Below the pieces are notes generated by a model that did not search any database, was not told the origin of the DNA, and was given only the letters and a program-made list of their open reading frames with translations. A program made the position numbers and the translations under genes. From Treponema sp. (GTDB taxonomy: Bacteria; Spirochaetota; Spirochaetia; Treponematales; Breznakiellaceae), in contig JAIRNB010000355.1 of the NCBI GenBank assembly GCA_031258265.1, forward strand, positions 1 through 7,363: a DNA stretch of 7,363 nucleotides. Direction: 5' to 3'. This document shows positions 1-5,794 of this stretch, piece after piece (within the stretch, counting starts at the first letter, position 1; each line of letters starts with the position of its first letter).

Positions 1-618
1 CGGTCTCAGGGTGACGGTAAGGTAGGCCATCTTACAAATTTCCTCCAGGACCGCCGCGTGGTAAACAGACCGGGCCGCGCTGTCCCCCCAGGTAAAAGGG
101 CCGTGGCCGGCCACCAGGACCATCTGCGTATGGGCGGGATCGATTGACCCTTTCCTGAAACTCTCCACAATCAGGAGCCCCGTTTCCAGTTCATAGTCGT
201 TTTTTACCGCCTCTTCACCCATAAAGCCGGTACAGGGAATCTCCCCCGCCCCGTGATCCGCGTGGGTAGTTCCAAAGACCGGGACCGGGCGGGCCGCCTG
301 GGCCCAGGCCACCGCGAAACTGGAATGGGTATGGGTAACGCCCCGGATTCCGGGGAAGGACCGGTACAGGACCTGGTGGGTCTTCGTGTCCGATGAAGGC
401 CGGAGCTTTCCATCCACAACCCGGCCCTCCAGGTCCACTATTACCATATCGGCGGGGCTTAGATTCCCGTATTCTACCCCCGAAGGCTTTATGGCAAAGA
501 AACCCGGACCGGGATCGAAGGCGGATACGTTACCCCAAGTATAGATCGCCAGTTCCCGCTTGGGAATCTCCATGTTTGCCTCAAAGGCTTCTTCCCGCAG
601 AGTCTTATAAGGGTCCAT
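1..618 (-). CDS. araD: L-ribulose-5-phosphate 4-epimerase AraD (3' end cut by window edge)
   Basis: This enzyme inverts C4 of L-ribulose 5-phosphate to give D-xylulose 5-phosphate, the last step of cytoplasmic L-arabinose catabolism. The frame is open from the ATG at 618 to the window edge, giving 206 residues; E. coli AraD has 231, so about 25 are missing. Class II aldolase/epimerase hallmarks are in order: GNVSAFD (29-35), KPSGV (44-48), SSDT (75-78), the metal-binding THTHS (His96 and His98), THADHG with the probable catalytic Asp121, and GHGPF with the third metal ligand His172. The catalytic tyrosine near the C terminus in E. coli lies outside the window. The start is supported by an AGGGGG ribosome binding site at 621-627 and by family alignment. 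It is the last visible gene of araBAD, 142 bp after araA. The related UlaF/SgbE epimerases act on the same substrate, but the araA/araB context favours AraD. Confidence 0.95.
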   Translation of the reverse strand, partial: MDPYKTLREEAFEANMEIPKRELAIYTWGNVSAFDPGPGFFAIKPSGVEYGNLSPADMVIVDLEGRVVDGKLRPSSDTKTHQVLYRSFPGIRGVTHTHSSFAVAWAQAARPVPVFGTTHADHGAGEIPCTGFMGEEAVKNDYELETGLLIVESFRKGSIDPAHTQMVLVAGHGPFTWGDSAARSVYHAAVLEEICKMAYLTVTLRP

Positions 619-633
619 GCTTCCCCCTAAGAA

Positions 634-669
634 AGCACTGATTTATTCAATCGAGAATAAATCAGTGCT
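634..669. repeat. Perfect 15-bp inverted repeat between araA and araD
   Basis: AGCACTGATTTATTC at 634-648 is matched exactly by its reverse complement at 655-669, with a 6-nt loop. In the araBAD transcript it would form a stable hairpin ending about 7 nt before the araD ribosome binding site. No T-run follows on either strand, so it is not a typical intrinsic terminator. It could stabilise a processed araD message or be a protein-binding site. The symmetry is certain; the role is not. Confidence 0.75.
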
Positions 670-691
670 ACTTTAATGTGGTTTTTTCGCA

Positions 692-708
692 GTTTTCCGT
701 AGGAAAAC
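692..708. repeat. Short inverted repeat in the araA-araD spacer
   Basis: GTTTTCC (692-698) and GGAAAAC (702-708) form a 7-bp perfect stem around a 3-nt loop. It lies between the terminator-like hairpin behind araA and the larger palindrome before araD. No function can be assigned; it may be chance in an AT-rich spacer. Confidence 0.4.
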
Positions 709-710
709 GA

Positions 711-761
711 GAAAAATAATGGGGCAACGATGATTAGCGTCAAGTTAATCCAGCGTTGCCC
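711..761 (-). terminator. Terminator-like hairpin directly after araA
   Basis: Read on the minus strand, GGGCAACG starts within the araA stop codon (761-754) and pairs with CGTTGCCC (729-722). A smaller inner pairing, GATTA with TAATC (750-746 and 736-732), can extend it. The next bases are CATTATTTTTC (721-711), an imperfect U-tract. This resembles a moderate intrinsic terminator or attenuator that would lower araD expression relative to araBA, or a 3' protective hairpin. No clear promoter for araD is visible after it, so complete termination seems unlikely. Confidence 0.5.
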
Positions 762-2254
762 TAAGGCCGGGACCAGTAAGCGCCGGCCCAGCGCAGTTCG
801 TCCCTCAGCCTGGCCGGTCTGGTATCCCTTCCGATGTGGACAAATTCGATCCCCATCATCTCCGCCCAGTCCCGGAAGTGTTCAATCCCCAGGGCGGCGC
901 TGTAGACCGAATGGTGGGTACCCCCGGCGATGATCCAGGATTCCGCGGCTTCATACAGGTTGGGGAGGGGCTTCCACAGGGCCCTGGCCACGGGGAGCTT
1001 CGGCATGGGCTGTTCAATCTTTACCGCTTCCACCTCATTGACGATCATTCTGAAACGGTCCCCCAGATCGATGATCGTAGCCAGAACCGCCGGACCGGCG
1101 GCCGCGTCAAAAACCAGCCGGGCGGGGTCCGCCTTGTTCCCGATACCCAGGGGGTGAACCTCGATTCGAGGTTTGGAAACGGCAATAGAAGGACAGACCT
1201 CCAGCATGTGGGCCCCCAGGGCCGCCTCTTTCCCCGGCTCAAAATGGTAGGTGTAGTCCTCCATGAAAGAAACGCCCCCGGAAAGCCCCTGGGCCATTAC
1301 CTTGGCGGCCCGGACCAGCATAGCCTGTTTCCAGTCCCCTTCCCCGGCAAAACCATAGCCCTGCTCCATAAGAGTCTGACAGGCAAGGCCGGGCAGTTGG
1401 GGGAGGCCGTGCAGGTCCTGGAAGGTGGTGGTAAAGGCCCCCGCCCCTTCCCGTTCCAGCATCCCTTTAAGGGCTATTTCTATCTTCGCCTGTTCCAGCA
1501 TGGCCTTCCGGCCGGGTCCGGCCTGCCTCAATTCCGGGGCCAGCTCGTAACGGCCCTCGTATTCCTTTATCCGGGCCTCCGCCTGGACATCGGAAACCTC
1601 CTGGTAAAGCTGGGCCAGGTCCCCGATACCCCAGGTGTTGACCTGCCAGCCAAACTGAATCTGGGCTTCCACCTTGTCCCCTTCGGTGACCGCCACTTCC
1701 CGCATGTTATCCCCCAGGCGGAGGACCACCGAGCGCATCCCGTCGTGCCGGGCGGCGGCGGCCCGCATCCACACGCCGATCCGGCGGCGGACAGCGGCAT
1801 CCTGCCAGAATCCCGCCACCACCTTGGGGCTAAGCCCCAGGCGGGCGTATATGTGCCCGTGTTCCCGGTCCCCGTGGGCGGACTGATTCAGGTTCATAAA
1901 ATCCATGTCGATACCGGCCCAGGGAATATCCTGGTTAAACTGGGTATGAAGGTGGAGAATAGGTTTCCTGTTGGAGTTAAGGCCGGTAATCCACATCTTG
2001 GAAGGGGAAAATGTGTGCATCCAGGTGATGATCCCCGCGCAGGACTCCGCCGTGTTGGCCTCCCCAAAGAGCTTTGTGATCCCCGCCGGGGATTTTGCCA
2101 CATCCTTAAGCACGATGCGGCAGGGAAGAAGATCGTCCTTGTTCAGTTCCTCCGCCATGATCCGGGCATGCTCGGCAACCTGTTTAAGAGTCTCATTCCC
2201 ATAGAGGTCCTGGCTGCCTACGATAAACCAAATTTCCAAATCCCTGTAATTCAT
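761..2254 (-). CDS. araA: L-arabinose isomerase AraA
   Basis: This cytoplasmic Mn-dependent enzyme isomerises L-arabinose to L-ribulose, the first step of the pathway. The protein has 497 residues, close to the usual 495-500, and is collinear with E. coli AraA throughout. Family landmarks include FIVGSQDLYG (10-19), HTQFN (103-107), GFAGEGDWK (301-309), SFMEDYTYHF (329-338), GAHMLEVCPSI (347-357) and IAGGTHHSVYS (442-452). The four catalytic/metal residues are present as Glu305, Glu332, His349 and His448. The ATG at 2254 is preceded by AAAGGAG at 7-nt spacing and starts the conserved N terminus. It follows araB by 92 bp and precedes araD by 142 bp, so it is probably transcribed from the promoter upstream of araB. 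The reading frame is intact. I know of no good alternative identity. Confidence 0.98.
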   Translation of the reverse strand: MNYRDLEIWFIVGSQDLYGNETLKQVAEHARIMAEELNKDDLLPCRIVLKDVAKSPAGITKLFGEANTAESCAGIITWMHTFSPSKMWITGLNSNRKPILHLHTQFNQDIPWAGIDMDFMNLNQSAHGDREHGHIYARLGLSPKVVAGFWQDAAVRRRIGVWMRAAAARHDGMRSVVLRLGDNMREVAVTEGDKVEAQIQFGWQVNTWGIGDLAQLYQEVSDVQAEARIKEYEGRYELAPELRQAGPGRKAMLEQAKIEIALKGMLEREGAGAFTTTFQDLHGLPQLPGLACQTLMEQGYGFAGEGDWKQAMLVRAAKVMAQGLSGGVSFMEDYTYHFEPGKEAALGAHMLEVCPSIAVSKPRIEVHPLGIGNKADPARLVFDAAAGPAVLATIIDLGDRFRMIVNEVEAVKIEQPMPKLPVARALWKPLPNLYEAAESWIIAGGTHHSVYSAALGIEHFRDWAEMMGIEFVHIGRDTRPARLRDELRWAGAYWSRP

Positions 2255-2311
2255 CCTGTTACTCCTTTAATTGAACCCGGAATTTCCCGGTATTATTTTT
2301 TTTAAGCGGTT

Positions 2312-2341
2312 GTCGTTCAAAAATCAAAGTTTTTGAACGAC
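2312..2341. repeat. Perfect 12-bp inverted repeat between araB and araA
   Basis: GTCGTTCAAAAA (2312-2323) is matched exactly by TTTTTGAACGAC (2330-2341), with a 6-nt loop. It begins 5 nt after the araB stop codon. On the transcribed strand the bases that follow are A-rich rather than T-rich, so it is not an intrinsic terminator. It could be an intercistronic stabilising hairpin or an internal operator. Its arms contain TGAACGA, also found in the operator candidate in the araB leader. Confidence 0.75.
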
Positions 2342-2346
2342 TCTGT

Positions 2347-4039
2347 TTATGTTAAGGTCTCCGCAAAAGCCCCAAGGTTTTGGTATAGCTTGTATAGCGA
2401 ATCATACACCGGAATCAGTTCCGGCCTGGGAATATAGGTCTTTTCGATGGGCGGGCAGAGGGCGGCCTGGGCCGCGGGAATATCGGGGTAAAGCCCCGCG
2501 GCCACCGCGGCGAACATGGCGGCCCCCAGGGCCACGGATTGATCGTTGGCGGGGACCTTGATGGGCATGTTAAGGACATCCGCCAGAATCTGCATCACCA
2601 GGGAGGACTTCCGGGCTACCCCGCCGATGCCGATTATTTCGCCGATAGCTACCCCCTGTTCCCGGAACCGTTCCACAATGGCCCTGGCCCCGAAGGCGGT
2701 GGCCTCTACCAGGGAGCGGTAGAACTTGACCGCGTCTGTTCCCAGATTCAGCCCCGTTACCGCCCCCTTGAGGAGCTGGTTGGCGTCCGGGGTCCGCCGA
2801 CCGTTGAGCCAGTCCAGGGCCGTAAGCCCCGTCTGCCGGGGGTCCAGCTTTTCCGCCGCGTCTTCCAGGAGGGGTATCAGCTTTTTGGAGATTCCCCCGG
2901 CAATCTGCTTCTTTACATTATCCCCCAGGCAGGGCCGGCAGCACCTCTTCCAGGGGCCACATCAGGATACCCTTGAACCAGGCGTAAACATCCCCAAAGG
3001 AGCTTTGGCCGGCCTCGTAGCCTATCATCCCCGGCACCACTGAACCTTCTACCTGGCCGCAGATTCCCCGGACCGGGACTTCCCCGGCCTCCGGCACGGG
3101 CCCCACGATCACGTCACAGGTGGAGGTCCCCATGACCCGTACCAGGACCCCGGCTTTAACGCCGCCCCCCACGGCCCCCATGTGGGCATCGTAGGCCCCC
3201 ACAGCCACGGGTATCAGCGGGGGAAGGCCCAGACGCCCGGCCCATTCTCCGGTCAAAAGTCCCGCGGGGGTATCGCTGGTATAGGTCTCCGTCCCCAGGG
3301 TTTCCCGGATTTTCACCAGCCGGGGATCGAGTAAACGCAGGAAATCTGCGGCGGGGTAGCCCCCTTCAAAGGACCGGTGGAACATGGCCTTATGCCCCAT
3401 GGCGCAGCGGCTCCGCCTGATAAGCCCCAGGTCCTTAACGCCGGTAAGAAAAGCGGTCATCCAGTCGCAGTGTTCCACAAAGGAACAGGCGGCCCCGGCC
3501 ACCGCCGGATCTTCGGTTATAACATGAAGGATCTTTGCCCAGAACCATTCCGCCGAATAAACGCCCCCCTCGTAGCGGGTATAATCGGTCCCCCCCCAGG
3601 TCTTTGCCGTCCGGGTTATTTTTTCCGCCTCCGCCACGGCGCTATGATCCTTCCATAACACAAACATGGCATTGGGGTTTTCCGCGAATTCCTCTTTCAA
3701 GGCCAGGGGGGTCCCCTCCCCGTCCACCGCGCAGGGGGTGGAACCGGTGGTGTCTATGGCGATACCCCGGACCCTATCCGCCAGGGCCTCCTTACCCGCC
3801 AAAGCTTCCCGCACCGTTTCCACAAGGACATCAATGTAATCCTGGGGATGCTGACGGAAACGGTTTGCCGCGCTGTCGCAGTACAGGCCCTTTGTCCAGC
3901 GGGGATAGTTCCGCACCGAAACCCCCGCCGTTTCCCCGGTGGCGGCATCGATCAGCACGGCCCGGGCAGAATCGGAACCATAATCAAGGCCCAGAACATA
4001 GTTTTCCCCCCGCCCCGGGGTTTCCTTTTCTAAACTCAT
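2347..4039 (-). pseudogene. araB: L-ribulokinase AraB, split by a 1-nt frameshift
   Basis: AraB phosphorylates L-ribulose to L-ribulose 5-phosphate with ATP (FGGY kinase family). The ATG at 4039 has an AAGGAGGG ribosome binding site and starts the conserved N terminus. The first frame gives 373 residues: phosphate-binding GLDYGSDSAR (17-26), IDTTGST (95-101), WKDHSA (129-134), GAYDAHMGA with the presumed catalytic Asp284, and GTSTCD (304-309). It then meets TAA at 2920-2918. Just before it, a run of five G (2926-2922) shifts the frame; dropping one G gives PGDNVKKQ and an open frame through LNGRRTP and the adenosine-site GIGGVARKS (470-478) to the TAA at 2347. The repaired protein has 563 residues, the normal family length. 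Both halves look well conserved, so this is a very recent mutation, a sequencing homopolymer error, or less likely recoding. As written, the product would lack its nucleotide-binding C-terminal part. Confidence 0.93.
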
Positions 4040-4040
4040 G

Positions 4041-4050
4041 TGGCCCTCCT
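4041..4050 (-). promoter_or_regulatory. Ribosome binding site fixing the araB start
   Basis: AGGAGGG lies just upstream of the ATG at 4039 with about 5 nt spacing. It decides between this ATG and an in-frame extension reaching back to 4156, which would place the start upstream of the promoter's -10 box and adds no conserved sequence. Confidence 0.85.
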
Positions 4051-4086
4051 TCTGTTGGCCGTGGACAAAAAGCCCTTGAAAATTTA

Positions 4087-4123
4087 CCGGTATTGGTTTG
4101 CGTGTTCGTTCACACTGTACCGG
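4087..4123 (-). other. Potential stem-loop at the 5' end of the araB leader
   Basis: On the transcribed strand CCGGTA (4123-4118) can pair with TACCGG (4092-4087), and inside it GTGT (4115-4112) can pair with ACAC (4105-4102). The fold would start almost exactly at the predicted 5' end of the mRNA. A 5'-terminal hairpin often protects transcripts, but the inner pairs overlap the operator candidate, so the symmetry may instead reflect protein binding. Confidence 0.35.
4101..4114. promoter_or_regulatory. Candidate LacI-family operator in the araB leader
   Basis: CGTGTTCGTTCACA is an imperfect palindrome centred on CG at 4107-4108, matching its own reverse complement at 5 of 7 positions per half. 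A central CG dyad of about 14 bp is characteristic of LacI-family operators, and a LacI-family gene is adjacent. It would lie at roughly +7 to +20, where a bound repressor would block initiation or elongation. The assignment is inferred from symmetry and position only. Confidence 0.45.
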
Positions 4124-4127
4124 ATAT

Positions 4128-4156
4128 ATCATATACCCGCCATTTACTGCTGTCAA
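4128..4156 (-). promoter_or_regulatory. Sigma-70 type promoter of araBAD
   Basis: On the minus strand a perfect -35 box TTGACA (4156-4151) is followed after exactly 17 bp by TATGAT (4133-4128), one mismatch from the -10 consensus. An AT-rich stretch (ACATTTTTA) lies just upstream of the -35 box. Transcription should start near 4121, giving a leader of about 80 nt to the araB ATG. The near-consensus sequence implies strong basal activity controlled mainly by repression. Confidence 0.85.
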
Positions 4157-4166
4157 TAAAAATGTT

Positions 4167-4178
4167 GTTTCCGTGAAC
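4167..4178. promoter_or_regulatory. Weak second operator-like dyad upstream of the araB promoter
   Basis: GTTTCCGTGAAC is a weak dyad with a central CG at 4172-4173 and shares 8 of 12 positions with the leader operator candidate. It lies just upstream of the -35 box, about 65 bp centre to centre from that site, near six helical turns. It could be an auxiliary operator, but its low symmetry makes chance quite possible. Confidence 0.2.
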
Positions 4179-4281
4179 CGCCGGAGGGGCTTTCAGGTTC
4201 ATACCCTGATTAGAAATCCGGTAATTCTTAGTTTGGGCGCATTTTTTGCTGCCGCAAAAAACCGGGCTTTGCGGGGGTTCC

Positions 4282-4305
4282 GTCCGTCCGTATTCACGGA
4301 CGGAC
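4282..4305. repeat. Perfect 10-bp inverted repeat with tandem GTCC units
   Basis: GTCCGTCCGT (4282-4291) and ACGGACGGAC (4296-4305) pair perfectly around a 4-nt loop. Each arm carries repeated 4-bp units (CCGT/ACGG), so it combines a microsatellite-like repeat with a palindrome. No T-run follows on either strand. Confidence 0.7.
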
Positions 4306-4544
4306 CGCACAGACCCTTGGGGCCTGCGCGCCCCTCCAATCCCTTGCGCGGAAGACAACCCTTCGCGCTGTGTAACCGCATTAGTTTAATTAACAAGCGG
4401 CGTTTGCCTGCCGCGGTCGCACTGCCCCCAGCCGGGGCGCATTTTCCAATTTAGGGGCATACGGTGGCGCTATGCGGTTCCGCATTGCCTAATATACAGC
4501 CTTCGGCTGCTCTGGCCGGCAGGATGCCGGCTGTAAGGAATTTC

Positions 4545-4569
4545 TACGTTTTTGCAAAGCAAAAACGTA
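4545..4569. repeat. Perfect 11-bp inverted repeat with 3-nt loop
   Basis: TACGTTTTTGC (4545-4555) and GCAAAAACGTA (4559-4569) pair perfectly around AAA. It sits 2 bp from the larger palindrome at 4572-4603, so the two form a twin-hairpin unit. Confidence 0.8.
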
Positions 4570-4571
4570 AA

Positions 4572-4603
4572 GCTAAAAAATGGCATGGATGCCATTTTTT
4601 AGC
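4572..4603 (-). terminator. Bidirectional intrinsic terminator candidate downstream of the repressor gene
   Basis: GCTAAAAAATGGCAT (4572-4586) and ATGCCATTTTTTAGC (4589-4603) form a perfect 15-bp palindrome around 2 nt. The core ATGGCAT/ATGCCAT stem is flanked by A6 on one side and T6 on the other, the arrangement of a bidirectional rho-independent terminator. It lies about 100 bp after the repressor stop codon and upstream of the araB promoter, so it would insulate the two transcripts. The core is only moderately GC-rich, and the element may equally be part of the surrounding repeat. Confidence 0.55.
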
Positions 4604-4670
4604 AGCGCGAGGGATAGAGCGGAAATACCGGAAGCCCCGCAGGGGCTGAGGAATTGCAGCGATAGCCCGG

Positions 4671-4694
4671 TCCCCGTCCCCGGAGGGGCGGGGA
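4671..4694 (-). other. GC-rich hairpin just after the repressor stop codon
   Basis: TCCCCGTCCC (4671-4680) pairs with GGGGCGGGGA (4685-4694) through ten pairs including one G-T, around a 4-nt loop. It starts 12 bp past the repressor stop codon. In the transcript T5 precedes the hairpin and no T-run follows, so it is a poor intrinsic terminator but a plausible 3' exonuclease barrier. Confidence 0.45.
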
Positions 4695-4706
4695 TGCGCC
4701 CAAAAA

Positions 4707-5732
4707 TTACAGGGGAATGTTTTCCCTAAGGTACACGTCCAGGGGTATTTCTATCTTGGGGGCGATATGCTGCTCCAGTACGATACGGCGGTACAGGTTG
4801 AGCAGGGCCTGGCGTCCCTGTTCTTCCGGGCGCTGGGAAATTATCGCGTCTATTCCCCCGTCCCGTAGCAGTTCCCGGTTTTTAGGAATAAGATCGTAAC
4901 CGACAAGGATGAAAGACCGCCGCCTTTGTTGAATTTTCGCGGCCTCCGTAACCCGGTGGGCCATGCAGTTGGTAATAAAAATACCTGCCAGATCGGGGTT
5001 CTCCGCGAGGAAGAGGACAATTTCATTAACCGGTATTTCAATTCCCCTGTAACCGGAATACTCCCGGACCACGGTGGAGAAACCCTGTTCCCCGGCGTAT
5101 TGCAAAAAGCCATCCCTGCGCCGGGTGATATGGTAGTCCTCCCCATGGGCGTCCAGGACCGCCACCGGTTTGCTCAGGTTGCCCGCGAAAAGGTGCATAA
5201 GCCTTCCGGCCAGGTAGCCACCCCGGAACGAATCCTGGCCGATGGCGCAGAGGGGCGTCAGGCCGGGGAGGTCCGCGTCAAAAAATACGCAGGGAATTTC
5301 ACTGTCCTGGATTTTTAGTATAAGGTCCCGTATCTTTTCCGGCATGACGGGGGATAGGATGATCCCGTCAGGTTTTTCCGCCAGCAGAGAGTCCGCGGCT
5401 TTCTGAAAGTCCCGGATACTGTAGCGATCATATTCGATTATTTTTGTCTCTACCCCCAGGGGGCTTATTTCCCCCGCCCCCTCCTGTATTCCCTCCAGGG
5501 CCTGGCCCCAATAACCGGCGTCCTGATCCCTGTGAGGCAGGAAAGCGCAAAACCTGTAGGCCCGGTTCCGTTTAAGCCGCCGGGCTATCGGGTTTGGGGT
5601 GAACTGGTATTTTTCGATAATCGCTTCAATCCGCGATTTGGTTTCCGCCGCCACCCGGCCCCGGCGGTGAATAACCCGGTCCACGGTTCCAACGGAAACC
5701 TTTGCCACTTCGGCAATTTCTTTAACGGTCAT
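4707..5732 (-). CDS. LacI-family transcriptional repressor, probable arabinose/oligosaccharide regulator
   Basis: This is a DNA-binding, sugar-responsive regulator of 341 residues, normal for the family. Residues 2-26 form the LacI helix-turn-helix (TVKEIAEVAKVSVGTVDRVI), followed by hinge-helix PNPIARRLKRNR at 46-57. The rest is a periplasmic-binding-protein-like effector domain (FCAFLP near 61, DGIILSPV at 122-129, GIFITN at 250-255, LVGYD at 276-280). The recognition helix reads GTVDRV where LacI-type proteins usually have TVSRV, typical of a subgroup with Peripla_BP_4-like sensor domains. The ATG at 5732 begins the conserved HTH; an in-frame extension to 5825 lacks family sequence. The ribosome binding site is weak (GGAAAA). 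It lies 62 bp after the hydrolase, probably co-transcribed, and points towards araBAD. It differs from Bacillus AraR, which has a GntR-type DNA-binding domain. The effector cannot be read from the sequence. Confidence 0.9.
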   Translation of the reverse strand: MTVKEIAEVAKVSVGTVDRVIHRRGRVAAETKSRIEAIIEKYQFTPNPIARRLKRNRAYRFCAFLPHRDQDAGYWGQALEGIQEGAGEISPLGVETKIIEYDRYSIRDFQKAADSLLAEKPDGIILSPVMPEKIRDLILKIQDSEIPCVFFDADLPGLTPLCAIGQDSFRGGYLAGRLMHLFAGNLSKPVAVLDAHGEDYHITRRRDGFLQYAGEQGFSTVVREYSGYRGIEIPVNEIVLFLAENPDLAGIFITNCMAHRVTEAAKIQQRRRSFILVGYDLIPKNRELLRDGGIDAIISQRPEEQGRQALLNLYRRIVLEQHIAPKIEIPLDVYLRENIPL

Positions 5733-5766
5733 TGTTTGTTTTCCGGCATGCCTTCCGCATATTTTC

Positions 5767-5787
5767 CGGCGGGGGCAAATCCCGCCG
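5767..5787 (-). other. Intercistronic GC-rich hairpin between hydrolase and repressor
   Basis: CGGCGGG (5767-5773) and CCCGCCG (5781-5787) pair perfectly around 7 nt, starting 7 bp after the hydrolase stop codon. The bases after it on the transcribed strand are GAAAATAT, not a T-run, so termination is unlikely. It could stabilise the upstream hydrolase mRNA. Confidence 0.4.
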
Positions 5788-5794
5788 TTCCGGT

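Larger units (their letters stand above)
4240..4700. repeat. Non-coding island of clustered inverted repeats
   Basis: About 460 bp between the araB promoter and the repressor gene are packed with inverted repeats: 4252-4274 (7-bp arms), 4282-4305 (10-bp), 4319-4334 (5-bp), 4346-4368 (8 bp with a bulge), 4397-4414 (5-bp), 4424-4438 (5-bp), 4472-4485 (about 6-bp), 4496-4534 (ACAGCC with GGCTGT), 4545-4569 (11-bp), 4572-4603 (15-bp), 4633-4647 (6-bp) and 4671-4694 (10-bp). Composition shifts from block to block. Short open frames exist on both strands, but none has a convincing ribosome binding site or recognisable domain. The pattern resembles a composite of REP-like or MITE-like palindromic elements; a structured RNA is an alternative. 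No terminal repeats or target-site duplication delimit it clearly. Confidence 0.6.

Noticed and set aside
836..2305. A 489-codon open frame on the plus strand antisense to araA
   Set aside because: It lies entirely opposite the intact, highly conserved araA, has proline/glycine-rich low-information sequence with no recognisable domain, and arises from the codon bias of the GC-rich gene.
2916..2926. Programmed -1 frameshift in araB
   Set aside because: The downstream frame is reached by skipping one base (+1), not by slipping back one base, and no X-XXY-YYZ heptamer with a downstream pseudoknot is needed or seen.
4040..4156. A 39-codon in-frame N-terminal extension of araB
   Set aside because: It would start upstream of the -10 box, has no family sequence, and the ATG at 4039 has a strong ribosome binding site and begins the conserved protein.
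3535..4176. A 213-codon plus-strand frame antisense to araB
   Set aside because: Extremely proline-rich shadow of the GC-rich araB coding strand, with no domain and no ribosome binding site context.
4464..4649. A 61-codon plus-strand frame inside the inverted-repeat island
   Set aside because: Its sequence is just the translation of successive palindromes, with no ribosome binding site or domain. If similar peptides occur in databases they probably come from copies of the same repeat.
4240..4700. CRISPR array
   Set aside because: The repeats are inverted and all different; there is no regularly spaced identical direct repeat with unique spacers and no cas gene.
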